A stretch of DNA of 64,000 nt. Origin: Tepidimonas alkaliphilus (GTDB lineage: Bacteria; Pseudomonadota; Gammaproteobacteria; Burkholderiales; Burkholderiaceae_C). Location: positions 1 through 64,000 of the forward strand of contig NZ_VJNB01000012.1 of NCBI RefSeq assembly GCF_007556595.1, read 5' to 3'. Made by a program: the position numbers and the translations under genes. Under the pieces are notes generated by a model, which made no database searches, was not told where the DNA came from, and saw only the letters and a list, made by a program, of their open reading frames with translations. The stretch's first letter is position 1; each line of letters begins with the position of its first letter. Shown here one piece after another: positions 1 through 8,723 of this stretch.

Positions 1-105
1 GGGCAGACGCGCCCGGCGTGGAAGGTGCTGCGGGTGCTGGGCAACCTGCTGCAGCTGAGCGGCTTCGACTTCGAATCGTCGGCGCAGGTGCTGGCTGCGG
101 CGCTG
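1..105 (+). pseudogene. nuoG: NADH-quinone oxidoreductase subunit G, 3' fragment (partial, disrupted)
   Basis: The first codons read GQTRPAWKVLRVLGN, a motif I recognise from the C-terminal half of betaproteobacterial NuoG, the complex I subunit carrying the molybdopterin-like domain. About 30 codons after the motif the likeness stops, and the frame then runs without a stop to 378, through the start of nuoH and across the antisense FAD gene. Known NuoG proteins continue for roughly 100 residues after this motif, so the 3' end appears deleted. The gene enters from outside the window, so its 5' part cannot be judged. The boundary at 105 is approximate. Confidence 0.55.
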
Positions 106-124
106 CCGCTGAAGGAGTGTGCGC

Positions 125-163
125 ATGATCGACGCCATCTACCAAGGGGGCTTGGGTCTGAGT
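125..163 (+). pseudogene. nuoH: NADH-quinone oxidoreductase subunit H, first codons only
   Basis: An ATG at 125 follows AAGGAG at 112-117 with good spacing and begins MIDAIYQGGLGL, which resembles the start of betaproteobacterial NuoH, the membrane subunit of complex I. After about 13 codons the similarity ends and the frame continues as arginine-rich antisense sequence of the neighbouring oxidoreductase. A TGA at 126-128 overlaps the ATG in the ATGA arrangement typical of coupled genes, but it is not in the frame of the nuoG fragment. This looks like a deletion or rearrangement scar. The fragment is short, so the identification is tentative. Confidence 0.4.
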
Positions 164-175
164 CAAGCGGCGCGG

Positions 176-1303
176 TCAGCGCGCGGCGGCCACCGCCAGC
201 GCCAACTCCAGCCCGGAGAGGAAGGCGTGCTCGACGCGGTGGCCCAGGCACCAGTCGCCGCACACGCCCAGCCCCGCCGAGGCATCCCACAGGAACGGCT
301 CGCCGAGCGAGCGCTGCGTCTGCGCGTAGCGCCAGCGGTGCGCCACCGCCAGCGCCGGCTCGGCGCGGATGCCGGTGACCTCGGCCAGCGCGCGCCGCAG
401 CTGGTCGGCCACGCGCGCGGCGTCGTCCTCCAGATGCTCGGCCGACCACGCCGGGCTGGCCTGTGCGACCCAGCGCTCGGGGCCGCCGCGCTGCGGCTTG
501 GAGGGCTCGCGCGCCACCCACGCCAGCCGAGGGTGCAGGCAGCGCGCCGCGTCCCACGCCGGCCCGAGCGGCCCTGCGCGGTGCGGCCAGGCCGCCATCA
601 GCGTCCAGCACGGCGCCACTGCGACTTCCTCGCGCAGGCGCGCCTGCCAGTCGGCGGCGAGGGCGCTTGCCGTCAGCAGCGCCAGCGCCTGCGGGTGCGG
701 CAGCGCCAGCAGCACGGCGTCGAACGGGCCGGCCGGGGCAGGGGTGGTGCCGTCGCCGTCGGCCAGTTGCAGGCGCCAGCCGTCGCGCTCGCGGCGCAGC
801 GCCTGCACCGGCGCGTTCCAGTGTGCGCGCGCGCCGGGGTGGTCGGCCAGCCACTGCGCCACCCACGCCTTCGGCAGCGCGTTCATGCCCGGCACCGGCA
901 CCCAGCGCGTCTCGCCGTCCGGCGGCAGCGCGCCGGTCAGGCGTCCGTCGGCGCTCAGCACGCGCACGAAGGTGGCGCGCCACGGCGCCACCGGCGCCTG
1001 GGTGGCCTGCAGCGCGCGCTCGAAGCGGGCGTCGCGCACGGTGAAGAACTGCGCCCCGTGGTCGAAGCGGCCGGCCTCGGTGTGGCGCGTGGCCATGCGC
1101 CCGCCGGGGCCGCGGCTCTTGTCCAGCAGCGTCACCTCCAGCCCCGCGCGCGCCAGCGTGCGCGCGGCTGTCAGGCCGGCCATGCCGGCGCCGACCACCG
1201 CCACGCGCGCCGCGCGCGCGGCAGCGGAGGGGGCCTCGGCGGGGCGTGGGCGGCGGCGTTGCGGGCGCGGCAGATGGCTGGGCGGGGAGGTCGAGCGCGG
1301 CAT
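176..1303 (-). CDS. FAD-dependent amine oxidase/renalase-like oxidoreductase
   Basis: Predicted flavoprotein of 375 residues. After a basic, proline-rich N-terminus of about 30 residues it has the dinucleotide-binding signature VAVVGAGMAGLTAARTL, followed by an acidic/basic pair and SRGPGGRMATR, the pattern of the NAD(P)-binding Rossmann amine-oxidase family that includes renalase. The C-terminus has GDWCLGHRVEHAFLSG, the usual second FAD-contact segment. The substrate is unknown. The ATG at 1301-1303 is chosen because the open frame upstream runs antisense through the LysR gene. It lies only 5 bases after that gene on the same strand, so the two may be co-transcribed. It ends next to the broken nuo fragments. 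Confidence 0.8.
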   Translation of the reverse strand: MPRSTSPPSHLPRPQRRRPRPAEAPSAAARAARVAVVGAGMAGLTAARTLARAGLEVTLLDKSRGPGGRMATRHTEAGRFDHGAQFFTVRDARFERALQATQAPVAPWRATFVRVLSADGRLTGALPPDGETRWVPVPGMNALPKAWVAQWLADHPGARAHWNAPVQALRRERDGWRLQLADGDGTTPAPAGPFDAVLLALPHPQALALLTASALAADWQARLREEVAVAPCWTLMAAWPHRAGPLGPAWDAARCLHPRLAWVAREPSKPQRGGPERWVAQASPAWSAEHLEDDAARVADQLRRALAEVTGIRAEPALAVAHRWRYAQTQRSLGEPFLWDASAGLGVCGDWCLGHRVEHAFLSGLELALAVAAAR

Positions 1304-1308
1304 GGGCG

Positions 1309-2277
1309 TCAATCTACCAGACCGTCCGGCGCGTCCGCGCGGCGCCGCAGCAGCGCGGCGCGCGTGCGTTCGTCGCCGAGCTGCTGCAGCCACCACGTCA
1401 GCGCCCGCCCCATGCCCGCCGCACGCTGGCGCCAGGCGTAGCCGACGCGGCTGAGGCGCGGCGGCAGCGTCGTGGCGCACGCCACCAGCCGCCCGGCATC
1501 CAGGTGCGGCTGCACCAGCGGCTGCGGCAGCCAGCCGCAGCCGAGCCCGCGCAGCTGCGCCGCCAGCTTCATCTCCATCGTCGGCACGGTCAGCACGTCC
1601 TGCCCCGGCAGGATGCCGACGCTCAAGCCCCCGCCGGCGCCGCTGTCGGCCACCGCGACGATGCGGTGCGCGCGGATCTGCGCCGGCGTCAGCGGCTGCG
1701 GCGCGCGCGCCAGCGGGTGCCGTGGCGCGACGACGAACACGAACGCGACGTCGCCCAGCGTCGCGGTGGCCACATCCCCGCGGCCGGCCAGCTCCAGCTG
1801 CACGCCCAGCGCCAGGTCGGCGCGGCCGGCCTGCAGCGCCTGCAGCGTGCCCGACAGCGTCTCGCTGCGCAGCCGCAGCCGCGTCGGTGCGCCCAGGGCG
1901 TCGAAGCGCTCGCACAGATCCAGAAGCGTGCGCGGGCAGATGACGGCGTCGGCGGCCAGCGTCAGCTCGGCTTCCCAGCCGGTGGCGATGCGCCGCACGC
2001 GCTGCGCCAGCGCCTGCCATTCCTGCAGCAGCTCCGCGCCGCCGCGCAGCAGCTCCTCGCACGCCGGGGTCGGGCGCGCGCGGCCGCCGCGGCGGTCGAA
2101 CAGCAGCACGTCCAGCGCCTCCTCCAGCCGGCGCAGGCGGTAGCTCAGGGCGCTCGGCACGAGGTCGAGCTCGCGCGCGGCGGCGCTCAGGCTCCCTTGG
2201 CGTGCGATGGCGGACAGCCACGCCAGCTGCGCCGGGCCGAGCGCGGCGTCCGGGGTCGGGTCGGGCGGGGTGGTCAT
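1309..2277 (-). CDS. LysR-family transcriptional regulator
   Basis: A 322-residue regulator. The N-terminal winged helix-turn-helix is visible as LAWLSAIARQGSLSAAAREL followed by SALSYRLRRLEEALDVLLFDR, the LysR signature. The C-terminal part is the usual periplasmic-binding-like effector domain. It is transcribed away from the pirin remnant and the flavodoxin-like gene, the common arrangement in which a LysR protein controls its divergent neighbours. ATG at 2275-2277 is preferred; a TTG at 2290-2292 would add five residues. The inducer cannot be told from sequence. Confidence 0.85.
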   Translation of the reverse strand: MTTPPDPTPDAALGPAQLAWLSAIARQGSLSAAARELDLVPSALSYRLRRLEEALDVLLFDRRGGRARPTPACEELLRGGAELLQEWQALAQRVRRIATGWEAELTLAADAVICPRTLLDLCERFDALGAPTRLRLRSETLSGTLQALQAGRADLALGVQLELAGRGDVATATLGDVAFVFVVAPRHPLARAPQPLTPAQIRAHRIVAVADSGAGGGLSVGILPGQDVLTVPTMEMKLAAQLRGLGCGWLPQPLVQPHLDAGRLVACATTLPPRLSRVGYAWRQRAAGMGRALTWWLQQLGDERTRAALLRRRADAPDGLVD

Positions 2278-2386
2278 CGGGTCAGTCTTCAAGATTTTTG
2301 CACGCTGGCGCCGCTTCGGATTGCAACAAAAACGTGGCCTTGGCGTCTAAAGTGCGGGCATGGTCACCCTGACCCGACACCCGCCG
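2278..2386. promoter_or_regulatory. Divergent LysR/pirin intergenic control region
   Basis: The spacer between the LysR gene and the pirin remnant must hold both promoters and probably the LysR operator. It contains the self-complementary TTGCAA at 2321-2326, usable as a -35 in either direction, and a TCTAAAGT stretch at 2346-2353 that could be a weak -10 for the plus strand. Spacing is poor, so no exact promoter is asserted. Confidence 0.3.
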
Positions 2387-2644
2387 ATGATCACCGTCCG
2401 ACCCGCGCACGAACGCGGCTACGCCGATGCGACGCTGCTGCCGGTGCGGCTGGACAGCGCCCAGTGGGCTGAGCGCACGCTGGCGCCGGGCCGGCTGGCC
2501 TGTGCGCACGTGGCGCGTGGCCGCTTCACGGTCAACGACGTGGCGCTCGGCCCCGGCGACGCCGCGCTGGTGCACGACGGGTCGCGCCTAGCGCTGGCCG
2601 ACGGCTTTGATGCCGAGGCGCTCGCGTTCGACCTGGCGCCGTGA
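2387..2644 (+). pseudogene. Pirin (YhaK-type) family gene with internal deletion
   Basis: The 85-residue frame starts with MITVRPAHERGYAD, which matches the N-terminal end of YhaK-type pirins. It then jumps directly to APGRLACAHVARGRFTVN and ALGPGDAALV, which match the second cupin domain at the pirin C-terminus. Pirins of this type have about 230 residues, so around 140 including the metal-binding first cupin are missing while the frame is kept. It is probably a non-functional remnant; a small single-cupin protein is possible. An ATG at 2360 in the same frame would add nine residues. Its usual partners, a divergent LysR gene and a flavodoxin-like gene, are still beside it. Confidence 0.6.
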
Positions 2645-2696
2645 CGCGCCGTCCTTTCCGTCTCGTCCCTCAACCCACCCCTCGAGGAGTCATCCC

Positions 2697-3251
2697 ATGC
2701 CCGACATCGTCGTTGTTTATCACTCCGGCTACGGTCACACCCAGCGCATGGCGCAGGCGGTCGCCGAAGGCGCCGGCGCGCAGCTGCTGGCCATCGATGC
2801 CGACGGCAACCTGCCCGAAGGCGGCTGGGAGCGGCTCGACGCCGCCGACGCCATCGTCATGGGCAGCCCGACCTACATGGGCGGCGTCAGCTGGCAGTTC
2901 AAGAAGTTCGCCGACGCCTCCAGCAAGCGCTGGTTCGCGCAGGCGTGGAAGGACAAGCTGTTCGCCGGCTTCACCAACAGCGCGACGATGAACGGCGACA
3001 AGCTCTCCACGCTGCACTACCTGTTCACGCTGGCGATGCAGCACGGCGGCGTGTGGGTCGGCACCGGCATGATGCCGTCCAACACCAAGGCCGCGCAGCG
3101 CAACGACGTCAACTACGTCGGCTCCTCCGCCGGCGCGATGGCCAGCACCCCGGCGGACGCCAGCCCCGCCGAGATGCTGCCGGGCGACCTGGAGACCGCG
3201 CGCCGCTTCGGCCAGCGCATCGCCGAGGTGGCCGCGCGCTGGGCGCGCTGA
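2697..3251 (+). CDS. Flavodoxin-family NAD(P)H:quinone/FMN reductase
   Basis: A 184-residue protein of the flavodoxin-like fold. IVVVYHSGYGHTQRMAQAV is the FMN-phosphate loop, VMGSPTYMGGVSWQFKKF the second FMN contact, and FAGFTNSATMNGDKLST the third. It is related to WrbA but shorter than E. coli WrbA and not clearly an orthologue, so no symbol is given. It probably reduces quinones by two electrons for oxidative-stress protection. The ATG at 2697 follows a GAGGAG site. It lies 52 bases after the pirin remnant and is probably controlled by the divergent LysR protein. Confidence 0.82.
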   Translation: MPDIVVVYHSGYGHTQRMAQAVAEGAGAQLLAIDADGNLPEGGWERLDAADAIVMGSPTYMGGVSWQFKKFADASSKRWFAQAWKDKLFAGFTNSATMNGDKLSTLHYLFTLAMQHGGVWVGTGMMPSNTKAAQRNDVNYVGSSAGAMASTPADASPAEMLPGDLETARRFGQRIAEVAARWAR

Positions 3252-3291
3252 CTGCGGCCTTGCCGGGGCGGCCCGCGCGCAGGGGCCCGCC

Positions 3292-3297
3292 TACAAT
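3292..3297 (+). promoter_or_regulatory. Possible -10 element upstream of dnaE
   Basis: TACAAT lies 8 bases before the dnaE ATG. It matches the sigma-70 -10 consensus at five of six positions. No -35 at proper spacing was found, and transcription would give an almost leaderless mRNA, so this is only a candidate. Confidence 0.3.
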
Positions 3298-3305
3298 GCG
3301 GGCGC

Positions 3306-6300
3306 ATGTTCGTCCACCTGCGCCTGCACAGCGAGTTCTCGATCGTTGATGGCACCACTCGGGTTGATGAGGCTGTGGCCCGCGCGGCAGCCGACGGCCA
3401 GCCGGCGCTGGCGCTGACCGATTTGGCCAACCTGTTTGGCGCGATCAAGTTTTACAAGGCTGCGCGCGCCGCTGGCGTCAAGCCGATTCTGGGTGCGGAA
3501 GTCTGGCTGGCCGGTCTGCCGGGGGCCGACGGCGCAGCAGCGCCGGGCGGCGCGCTGCCGCGCGTGCTGCTGCTGGTGCAGAGCCACCGCGGCTATCTGA
3601 ACCTGTGCGAGCTGCTCACGCGCGCCTGGACGCGCGGCGTGGTGCGCGAGCAGGCGCGCGTGCAGTGGCCATGGTTGCAAGAGCTGCAGGAGGGCCTGAT
3701 CCTGCTGTGCGGGGCGGCGGCGGGGCCGGTCGGCCAGGCGCTGCTGGCTGGCGACGAGGCACGCGCCGAGGCGCTGGCGCGCCTGCTGGCGCAGACCTTC
3801 CCGCGCCGCTTCTACCTCGAGCTGCAACGCGCCGGCCGAGTGGACGACGAGCGCCACGTGCAGGCGGCGGTGCCGCTGGCGGCGCGGCTCGGCCTGCCGG
3901 TGGTGGCCACGCACCCGATCCAGTTCCTGGCGCCGCAGGACTTCGACGCCCACGAGGCGCGCGTCTGCATCGCCGAAGGCGAGATCCTGGCCAACCCGCG
4001 CCGCGTGCGCCGCTTCACCCGTGAGCAGTACTTCAAGTCCGCCGCCGAGATGCAGGCGCTGTTTGCGGACGTGCCGGCGGCGCTGGCCAACGCGGTGGCC
4101 GTCGCGCAGCGCTGCAACCTGACGCTGACGCTGGGCAAGCCGCGCCTGCCGGATTTCCCGATCCCGCCGGTGGACGGCCGCCAGCTCGACACCGAGGCGT
4201 ACTTCCGCCACGTCGCGCGCCAGGGGCTGGAGGAGCGCCTGGCGCAGCTCTACCCGGACGAGGCCGAACGCGACCGCCAGCGCCCGCGCTACCTGCAGCG
4301 GCTGGACTTCGAGCTCGACACCATCGTCAAGATGGGCTTTCCGGGCTACTTCCTGATCGTGTCGGACTTCATTCAGTGGGCCAAGACGCACGGCTGCCCG
4401 GTCGGGCCGGGGCGCGGCTCCGGCGCCGGGTCGCTGGTGGCGTATGCGCTCAAGATCACCGACCTCGACCCGCTGCGCTACAACCTGCTGTTCGAGCGCT
4501 TTCTCAACCCCGAGCGGGTGTCGATGCCGGACTTCGACATCGACTTCTGCCAGGAAAACCGCGACCGCGTCATCGAATACGTCAAGGGCAAATATGGGCG
4601 CGACGCGGTCAGCCAGATCGCCACCTTCGGCACCATGGCCGCGCGCGCCGCGATCCGCGACGTCGGCCGCGTGCTGGACTTCGCCTACGGCTTCTGCGAC
4701 GGCATCTCCAAGCTGGTGCCGAACAAGCCGGGCTTGAGCGTCACGCTGCGCTATCCGCCGAACCCCAAACCCGAAGGCGACAAAAACCACTACGCGCTGG
4801 AGATGGAGCCGCTGCTCGCGGAGCGCGTGCAGAAGGAGGAAGAGGTGCGCCAGCTGATCGAGCTGGCGCAAAAGCTCGAGGGCCTGACGCGCAACGTCGG
4901 CATGCACGCTGGCGGCGTGCTGATCGCGCCCGGGAGGCTCACCGACTTCTGTCCGCTCTACCAGCAGCCCGGCAGCGACGCCGCCGTGAGTCAATACGAC
5001 AAGGACGACGTCGAGGCGGTGGGCCTAGTCAAGTTCGACTTCCTGGGCCTGGCGACGCTGACGATCCTGGAGCTGGCCAAGGAGTTCATCGTCGCGCGCC
5101 ACCCGGACCAGCGCGACTTCGCGTTCGAGCGCATCCCGCTGGACGACCCCGCCACCTTCGAGCTGTTCCAGCAGGGCCGCACCGAGGCGGTGTTCCAGTT
5201 CGAATCGCGCGGCATGCAGGCGATGCTGCGCGACGCGCGGCCCACGCGGTTGGAGGATCTGATCGCGCTCAATGCGCTCTACCGCCCGGGGCCGATGGAT
5301 CTGATTCCCAGCTTCATCGCGCGCAAGCACGGGCGCGAGCCGGTGGAGTACCCGCACCCGCTGGTGGAGCCGGTGCTGGCCGAGACCTACGGCATCATGG
5401 TCTATCAGGAGCAGGTGATGCAGGTGGCGCAGGTGCTGGGCGGCTACACGCTCGGCGGCGCCGACCTGCTGCGCCGCGCCATGGGCAAGAAAAAGCCCGA
5501 GGAGATGGCCAAGCACCGCGCGATCTTCCGCGAGGGCGCGGCCAAAAACGGCATCGACCAGGCCAAGGCCGACGAGATTTTCGACCTGATGGAGAAGTTC
5601 GCCGGCTACGGCTTCAACAAGTCGCATGCGGCGGCCTACTCGCTGCTGGCCTACCACACGGCGTGGCTGAAGGTCCACTACACGGCCGAGTTCTTCTGCG
5701 CCAACATGACGATCGAGATCGACGACACCGACAAGCTCAAGGTGCTCGTCGACGACGCGCGCACGTTCGGCATCGCCTTCGAGCCGCCGGACGTCAACAC
5801 CGGCACCTGGCGCTTCGAGCCGGTGGACGACCGCCGCATCCGCTACGGGCTCGGCGCGGTCAAGGGCACCGGCCAGCAGGCCATCGAGGCCATCGTCGCC
5901 GCCCGCGCCGGGCGCGGCGCCGGGGTGCGTGCCGCCAAGGCCGGGCCGTTCGAGAGCCTCTACGACTTCTGCGCCCGCGTCGACCGCGGCAAGGTCAACA
6001 AGCGCACCGTCGAGGCGCTCATCAAGGCCGGTGCGTTCGACGCCCTCGAGCCGAACCGCGCCGCGCTGCTGGCCTCGCTCGACCAGGCGTTCGAGTGGGC
6101 CGCCACGCAGGAGGCGCACGCCGCGCAGGCCGGGCTCTTCGACCTGCTCGGCGAGGCCAGCCCCGACGCCAGCGGGGCGGAGCCGCCGCTGGTGGCCGCC
6201 GAGCCGTGGAGCGTGCGCGAGCGCCTGGCGCACGAGAAGGCGGCGCTGGGCTTTTACCTCTCCGGCCACCTGTTCGACGCCGCCGAGGCCGAGGTGCGCC

Positions 6301-6866
6301 GCTTCGCCAAGGTGCGGCTGGCGGACGTGCAGGACAGCCGTGACCCGTTCATCGTCGCCGGCATCGTCGGCGAGCTGCGCATCGTCAACGGCCAGCGCGG
6401 CAAGGTTGCCATCTTCACGCTCGACGACAAGACGGCGGTGCTGGAAGCCAGCGCCGACGAGGCGCTGATCCAGGCGCACCGCGCGCTGCTGAAGGACGAC
6501 GAGCTCGTCATCGCGCAGGTGACGGCACAGCCGGATCGCTTCTCCGGCGGCCTGCGGCTGCGCGTGCAGCAGCTGTGGGACCTGCCGGCGGCGCGCTGCC
6601 GCTTCGGCCAGCACCTGCGCGTCGTGCACGCGGGCGAGGCCGTGCCGGACATCGCCGCCATCGTGCAGGCCCATCCTCCGCGGCGCGTGGTGGCCGAGGA
6701 GGGCGAGTTCACTCGGGGGCTTGCGGTGCGCATCTGGCGCTGGTTACCCACCACGCGCGTCGAGCTGGAGCTCGACGACCGCGCGCGCTTCTACCCGACC
6801 GATGAAGCGCTCGCGGCCTGGCGCGCGCTGGCGCACGAAGGGCGGGTCGAAGTGGTTTACGCCTGA
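3306..6866 (+). CDS. dnaE: DNA polymerase III subunit alpha
   Basis: Catalytic subunit of the replicative polymerase, 1186 residues, full family length. The N-terminal PHP domain starts FVHLRLHSEFSIVDGTT. The palm carries GPGRGSGAGSLVAY and the aspartate motif PDFDIDFCQENRDR at about residues 408-421. RRAMGKKKPEEM and GYGFNKSHAAAYSLLAYHT belong to the fingers region. QAGLFDLLG near residue 945 fits the internal sliding-clamp-binding motif, and an OB-fold region follows near VAGIVGELRIVNG. The gene stands alone on the plus strand and converges on the DUF4338-NurA-HerA cassette, separated by 111 bases with no obvious terminator. Confidence 0.97.
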   Translation: MFVHLRLHSEFSIVDGTTRVDEAVARAAADGQPALALTDLANLFGAIKFYKAARAAGVKPILGAEVWLAGLPGADGAAAPGGALPRVLLLVQSHRGYLNLCELLTRAWTRGVVREQARVQWPWLQELQEGLILLCGAAAGPVGQALLAGDEARAEALARLLAQTFPRRFYLELQRAGRVDDERHVQAAVPLAARLGLPVVATHPIQFLAPQDFDAHEARVCIAEGEILANPRRVRRFTREQYFKSAAEMQALFADVPAALANAVAVAQRCNLTLTLGKPRLPDFPIPPVDGRQLDTEAYFRHVARQGLEERLAQLYPDEAERDRQRPRYLQRLDFELDTIVKMGFPGYFLIVSDFIQWAKTHGCPVGPGRGSGAGSLVAYALKITDLDPLRYNLLFERFLNPERVSMPDFDIDFCQENRDRVIEYVKGKYGRDAVSQIATFGTMAARAAIRDVGRVLDFAYGFCDGISKLVPNKPGLSVTLRYPPNPKPEGDKNHYALEMEPLLAERVQKEEEVRQLIELAQKLEGLTRNVGMHAGGVLIAPGRLTDFCPLYQQPGSDAAVSQYDKDDVEAVGLVKFDFLGLATLTILELAKEFIVARHPDQRDFAFERIPLDDPATFELFQQGRTEAVFQFESRGMQAMLRDARPTRLEDLIALNALYRPGPMDLIPSFIARKHGREPVEYPHPLVEPVLAETYGIMVYQEQVMQVAQVLGGYTLGGADLLRRAMGKKKPEEMAKHRAIFREGAAKNGIDQAKADEIFDLMEKFAGYGFNKSHAAAYSLLAYHTAWLKVHYTAEFFCANMTIEIDDTDKLKVLVDDARTFGIAFEPPDVNTGTWRFEPVDDRRIRYGLGAVKGTGQQAIEAIVAARAGRGAGVRAAKAGPFESLYDFCARVDRGKVNKRTVEALIKAGAFDALEPNRAALLASLDQAFEWAATQEAHAAQAGLFDLLGEASPDASGAEPPLVAAEPWSVRERLAHEKAALGFYLSGHLFDAAEAEVRRFAKVRLADVQDSRDPFIVAGIVGELRIVNGQRGKVAIFTLDDKTAVLEASADEALIQAHRALLKDDELVIAQVTAQPDRFSGGLRLRVQQLWDLPAARCRFGQHLRVVHAGEAVPDIAAIVQAHPPRRVVAEEGEFTRGLAVRIWRWLPTTRVELELDDRARFYPTDEALAAWRALAHEGRVEVVYA

Positions 6867-6977
6867 CCCCCGCCAAGGGCTGACGACACGGTCGGCTCGG
6901 TTTCGCCCCTTTCTACGGCCTGAGTCGTTGGAGCCAATGAACCCAAGGAAGGCGCCGCAGATCGTTTCAGTCTCGCG

Positions 6978-8723
6978 TTACATCAACCCGTTGGCGGCGA
7001 GAAAATCCTCTTTTCGATTGAAGGCGTTGAGAAACAATGGCGTGCCCGAGAATGATAACGGGCTGACCGGGCCGACGGTCATGAAGCTGTATTGTCGGCT
7101 GCTGATGTCAAATGCAGAATGCGGGTCACGAAACAACTGATAAAGATCCAAGGAGGGGCCTGAGGATCCGACCAATTGTCGCAGCGCTTGAAATTCCTGC
7201 CCAAGACCAAGGCCAAAGCCGAAAAAGAAAATACGAAACTGTTGCAGGATTTCTGAATGGAGGCTGGATAGCGTTTGACTGATGAAAAGCCACCCTAATC
7301 CATACTTTCGGGTGGTGCGAACCGCGTCAATAAGCGCCGAACGGACTTGATGCGCCGCCTCGTCTTCGCGCGGCAATTCACGCGGGGCCAGGCGGTGCGC
7401 CTCATCGATCACGACCAAAGTGTTGAGATACTGATCGTTTTTATAAAAATTTTCAGCAATCTGGGTGAGGCCTTCGAGAAGTCGTTTGATCACCAGGGAC
7501 TGAATTCGGTCATTCCATAGAAGGCCTGAGCCTTGTTCTTTGGAAAGATCAATGACCAAGACGGAACGCTGATGATTCTCTGGCGACAGCAGCCACTGTA
7601 AAGCGCGTTCGACGCTGCGGGCCTGGGGGCGATCCTCGCGAAACAGCTCGGCTGCCGGACTCCAGTATTCGCGGTAAAACTCTTCGATATTGGATTCGGC
7701 AATTGCATCTTGAAAGCGGTTCCGACTGGCTTCGCTGCGATAGAAAACCTTTTGAATTTTTTCGTCCTGAAGTAAGTTCCAGGCTTGATCAAACGATGCT
7801 CTTTTATGTAAATCTGTAAGCTTAATCTTGGCTTTTTGCAGCTTCTCGGACAAAATCGAGCAGGCGGCCTCGCGGTTTTCTCCTTTGGGCATCGTGAGGC
7901 GTTCAAAAAACTTGGACTCATAGAGAATTTTTTCAAACAGCTCCCAGCGATCCAATACAAGGTTGCGCACGGTTAACACCACGGGCTTCTTGCCCAACTT
8001 TCTCATGACGTCGCCCAGCGGCAGTGCGAAGGCGCCGCTGCCAGCGCCGGGCTTCATGTCGCGCGCAAATTCGCCTTGCGGATCGATGACCAGCAACGCC
8101 ATTTGAGGATAGCGGGCGTAAGCGGTAAGGATCATTTTGGCCAGAACGGATTTGCCTGATCCGGTTTTGCCAAAAATGCCGATATGGTAGGCTTCGCCTG
8201 CCCCGTCTGGGCCGCGGCCGAAGTGCTTGAACCAGAGCGGTAGTTTGGGGGTCGATCCATACACATGGCCAAGGTAAAAGATTTGGTCTTGATAAGGCTG
8301 CAGCAGCTCTTGGAGCACCTCGTCGGTCACCACATGGATGGTGGTCCCGGTGGACGGCACCGTGCCGAGAATGCTGGGTTCATAATGTTTGACCCCTGCT
8401 TTGAAGACGGCCGATAGCACCATTTGGCCGAGGTGGGTGTCCTGGCGCTCGCTGACCGCTTCGACGCGTCCTCGCTGTCGAACCAAGCTGCGCATGGTGG
8501 GGTCTTCATGCCAGATGTTGCGCAATTGAACTTCCGTGATTTGTCCAAGCGCAAAATGCGGCGCGCCATCTTGAAGAAACTGAAAAATCGCCAGCTCGCC
8601 AACCAGTTTGCGGCCCACAGCGCAGCCCAGCACATCCATGGCCAGATGGGTGGTAGAGGATGGCGAGCCCACTACACCGAGACGTTCGGTTTGGGCCAGC
8701 ATGGTTTCAAGCGTAAGGGGCAT
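6978..8723 (-). CDS. HerA-like hexameric DNA-translocating ATPase (DUF87)
   Basis: A 581-residue ATPase of the HerA/FtsK class. The N-terminal 150 residues fit a HAS-barrel-like region. The P-loop GKTGSGKS is at residues 185-192, LLVIDPQGEF at about 210-219, the Walker B strand LVVIDEAH at 436-443, and TRKYGLGWLFISQ at 471-483 matches the HerA arginine-finger/sensor region. HerA ATPases form ring motors that push DNA into a NurA nuclease. Its ATG touches the TAA of the NurA-like gene with AGGGAGAAAG just before it, so translation is coupled. The sequence is A/T-richer than the surroundings: 7741-7800 has 22 G+C of 60. This suggests recent horizontal transfer. Confidence 0.88.
   Translation of the reverse strand: MPLTLETMLAQTERLGVVGSPSSTTHLAMDVLGCAVGRKLVGELAIFQFLQDGAPHFALGQITEVQLRNIWHEDPTMRSLVRQRGRVEAVSERQDTHLGQMVLSAVFKAGVKHYEPSILGTVPSTGTTIHVVTDEVLQELLQPYQDQIFYLGHVYGSTPKLPLWFKHFGRGPDGAGEAYHIGIFGKTGSGKSVLAKMILTAYARYPQMALLVIDPQGEFARDMKPGAGSGAFALPLGDVMRKLGKKPVVLTVRNLVLDRWELFEKILYESKFFERLTMPKGENREAACSILSEKLQKAKIKLTDLHKRASFDQAWNLLQDEKIQKVFYRSEASRNRFQDAIAESNIEEFYREYWSPAAELFREDRPQARSVERALQWLLSPENHQRSVLVIDLSKEQGSGLLWNDRIQSLVIKRLLEGLTQIAENFYKNDQYLNTLVVIDEAHRLAPRELPREDEAAHQVRSALIDAVRTTRKYGLGWLFISQTLSSLHSEILQQFRIFFFGFGLGLGQEFQALRQLVGSSGPSLDLYQLFRDPHSAFDISSRQYSFMTVGPVSPLSFSGTPLFLNAFNRKEDFLAANGLM

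Noticed and set aside
3291-4994. Long minus-strand frame opposite dnaE (567 codons), and similar long frames opposite miaB, the P-type ATPase and the acyl-CoA dehydrogenase.
   Set aside because: All lie within clear genes and show only composition-driven repeats of Arg, Ala, His and Gln.
6867-6977. A terminator or small gene between dnaE and the HerA-like gene.
   Set aside because: No stem with a T-run and no frame with a ribosome site or family likeness was seen in these 111 bases.
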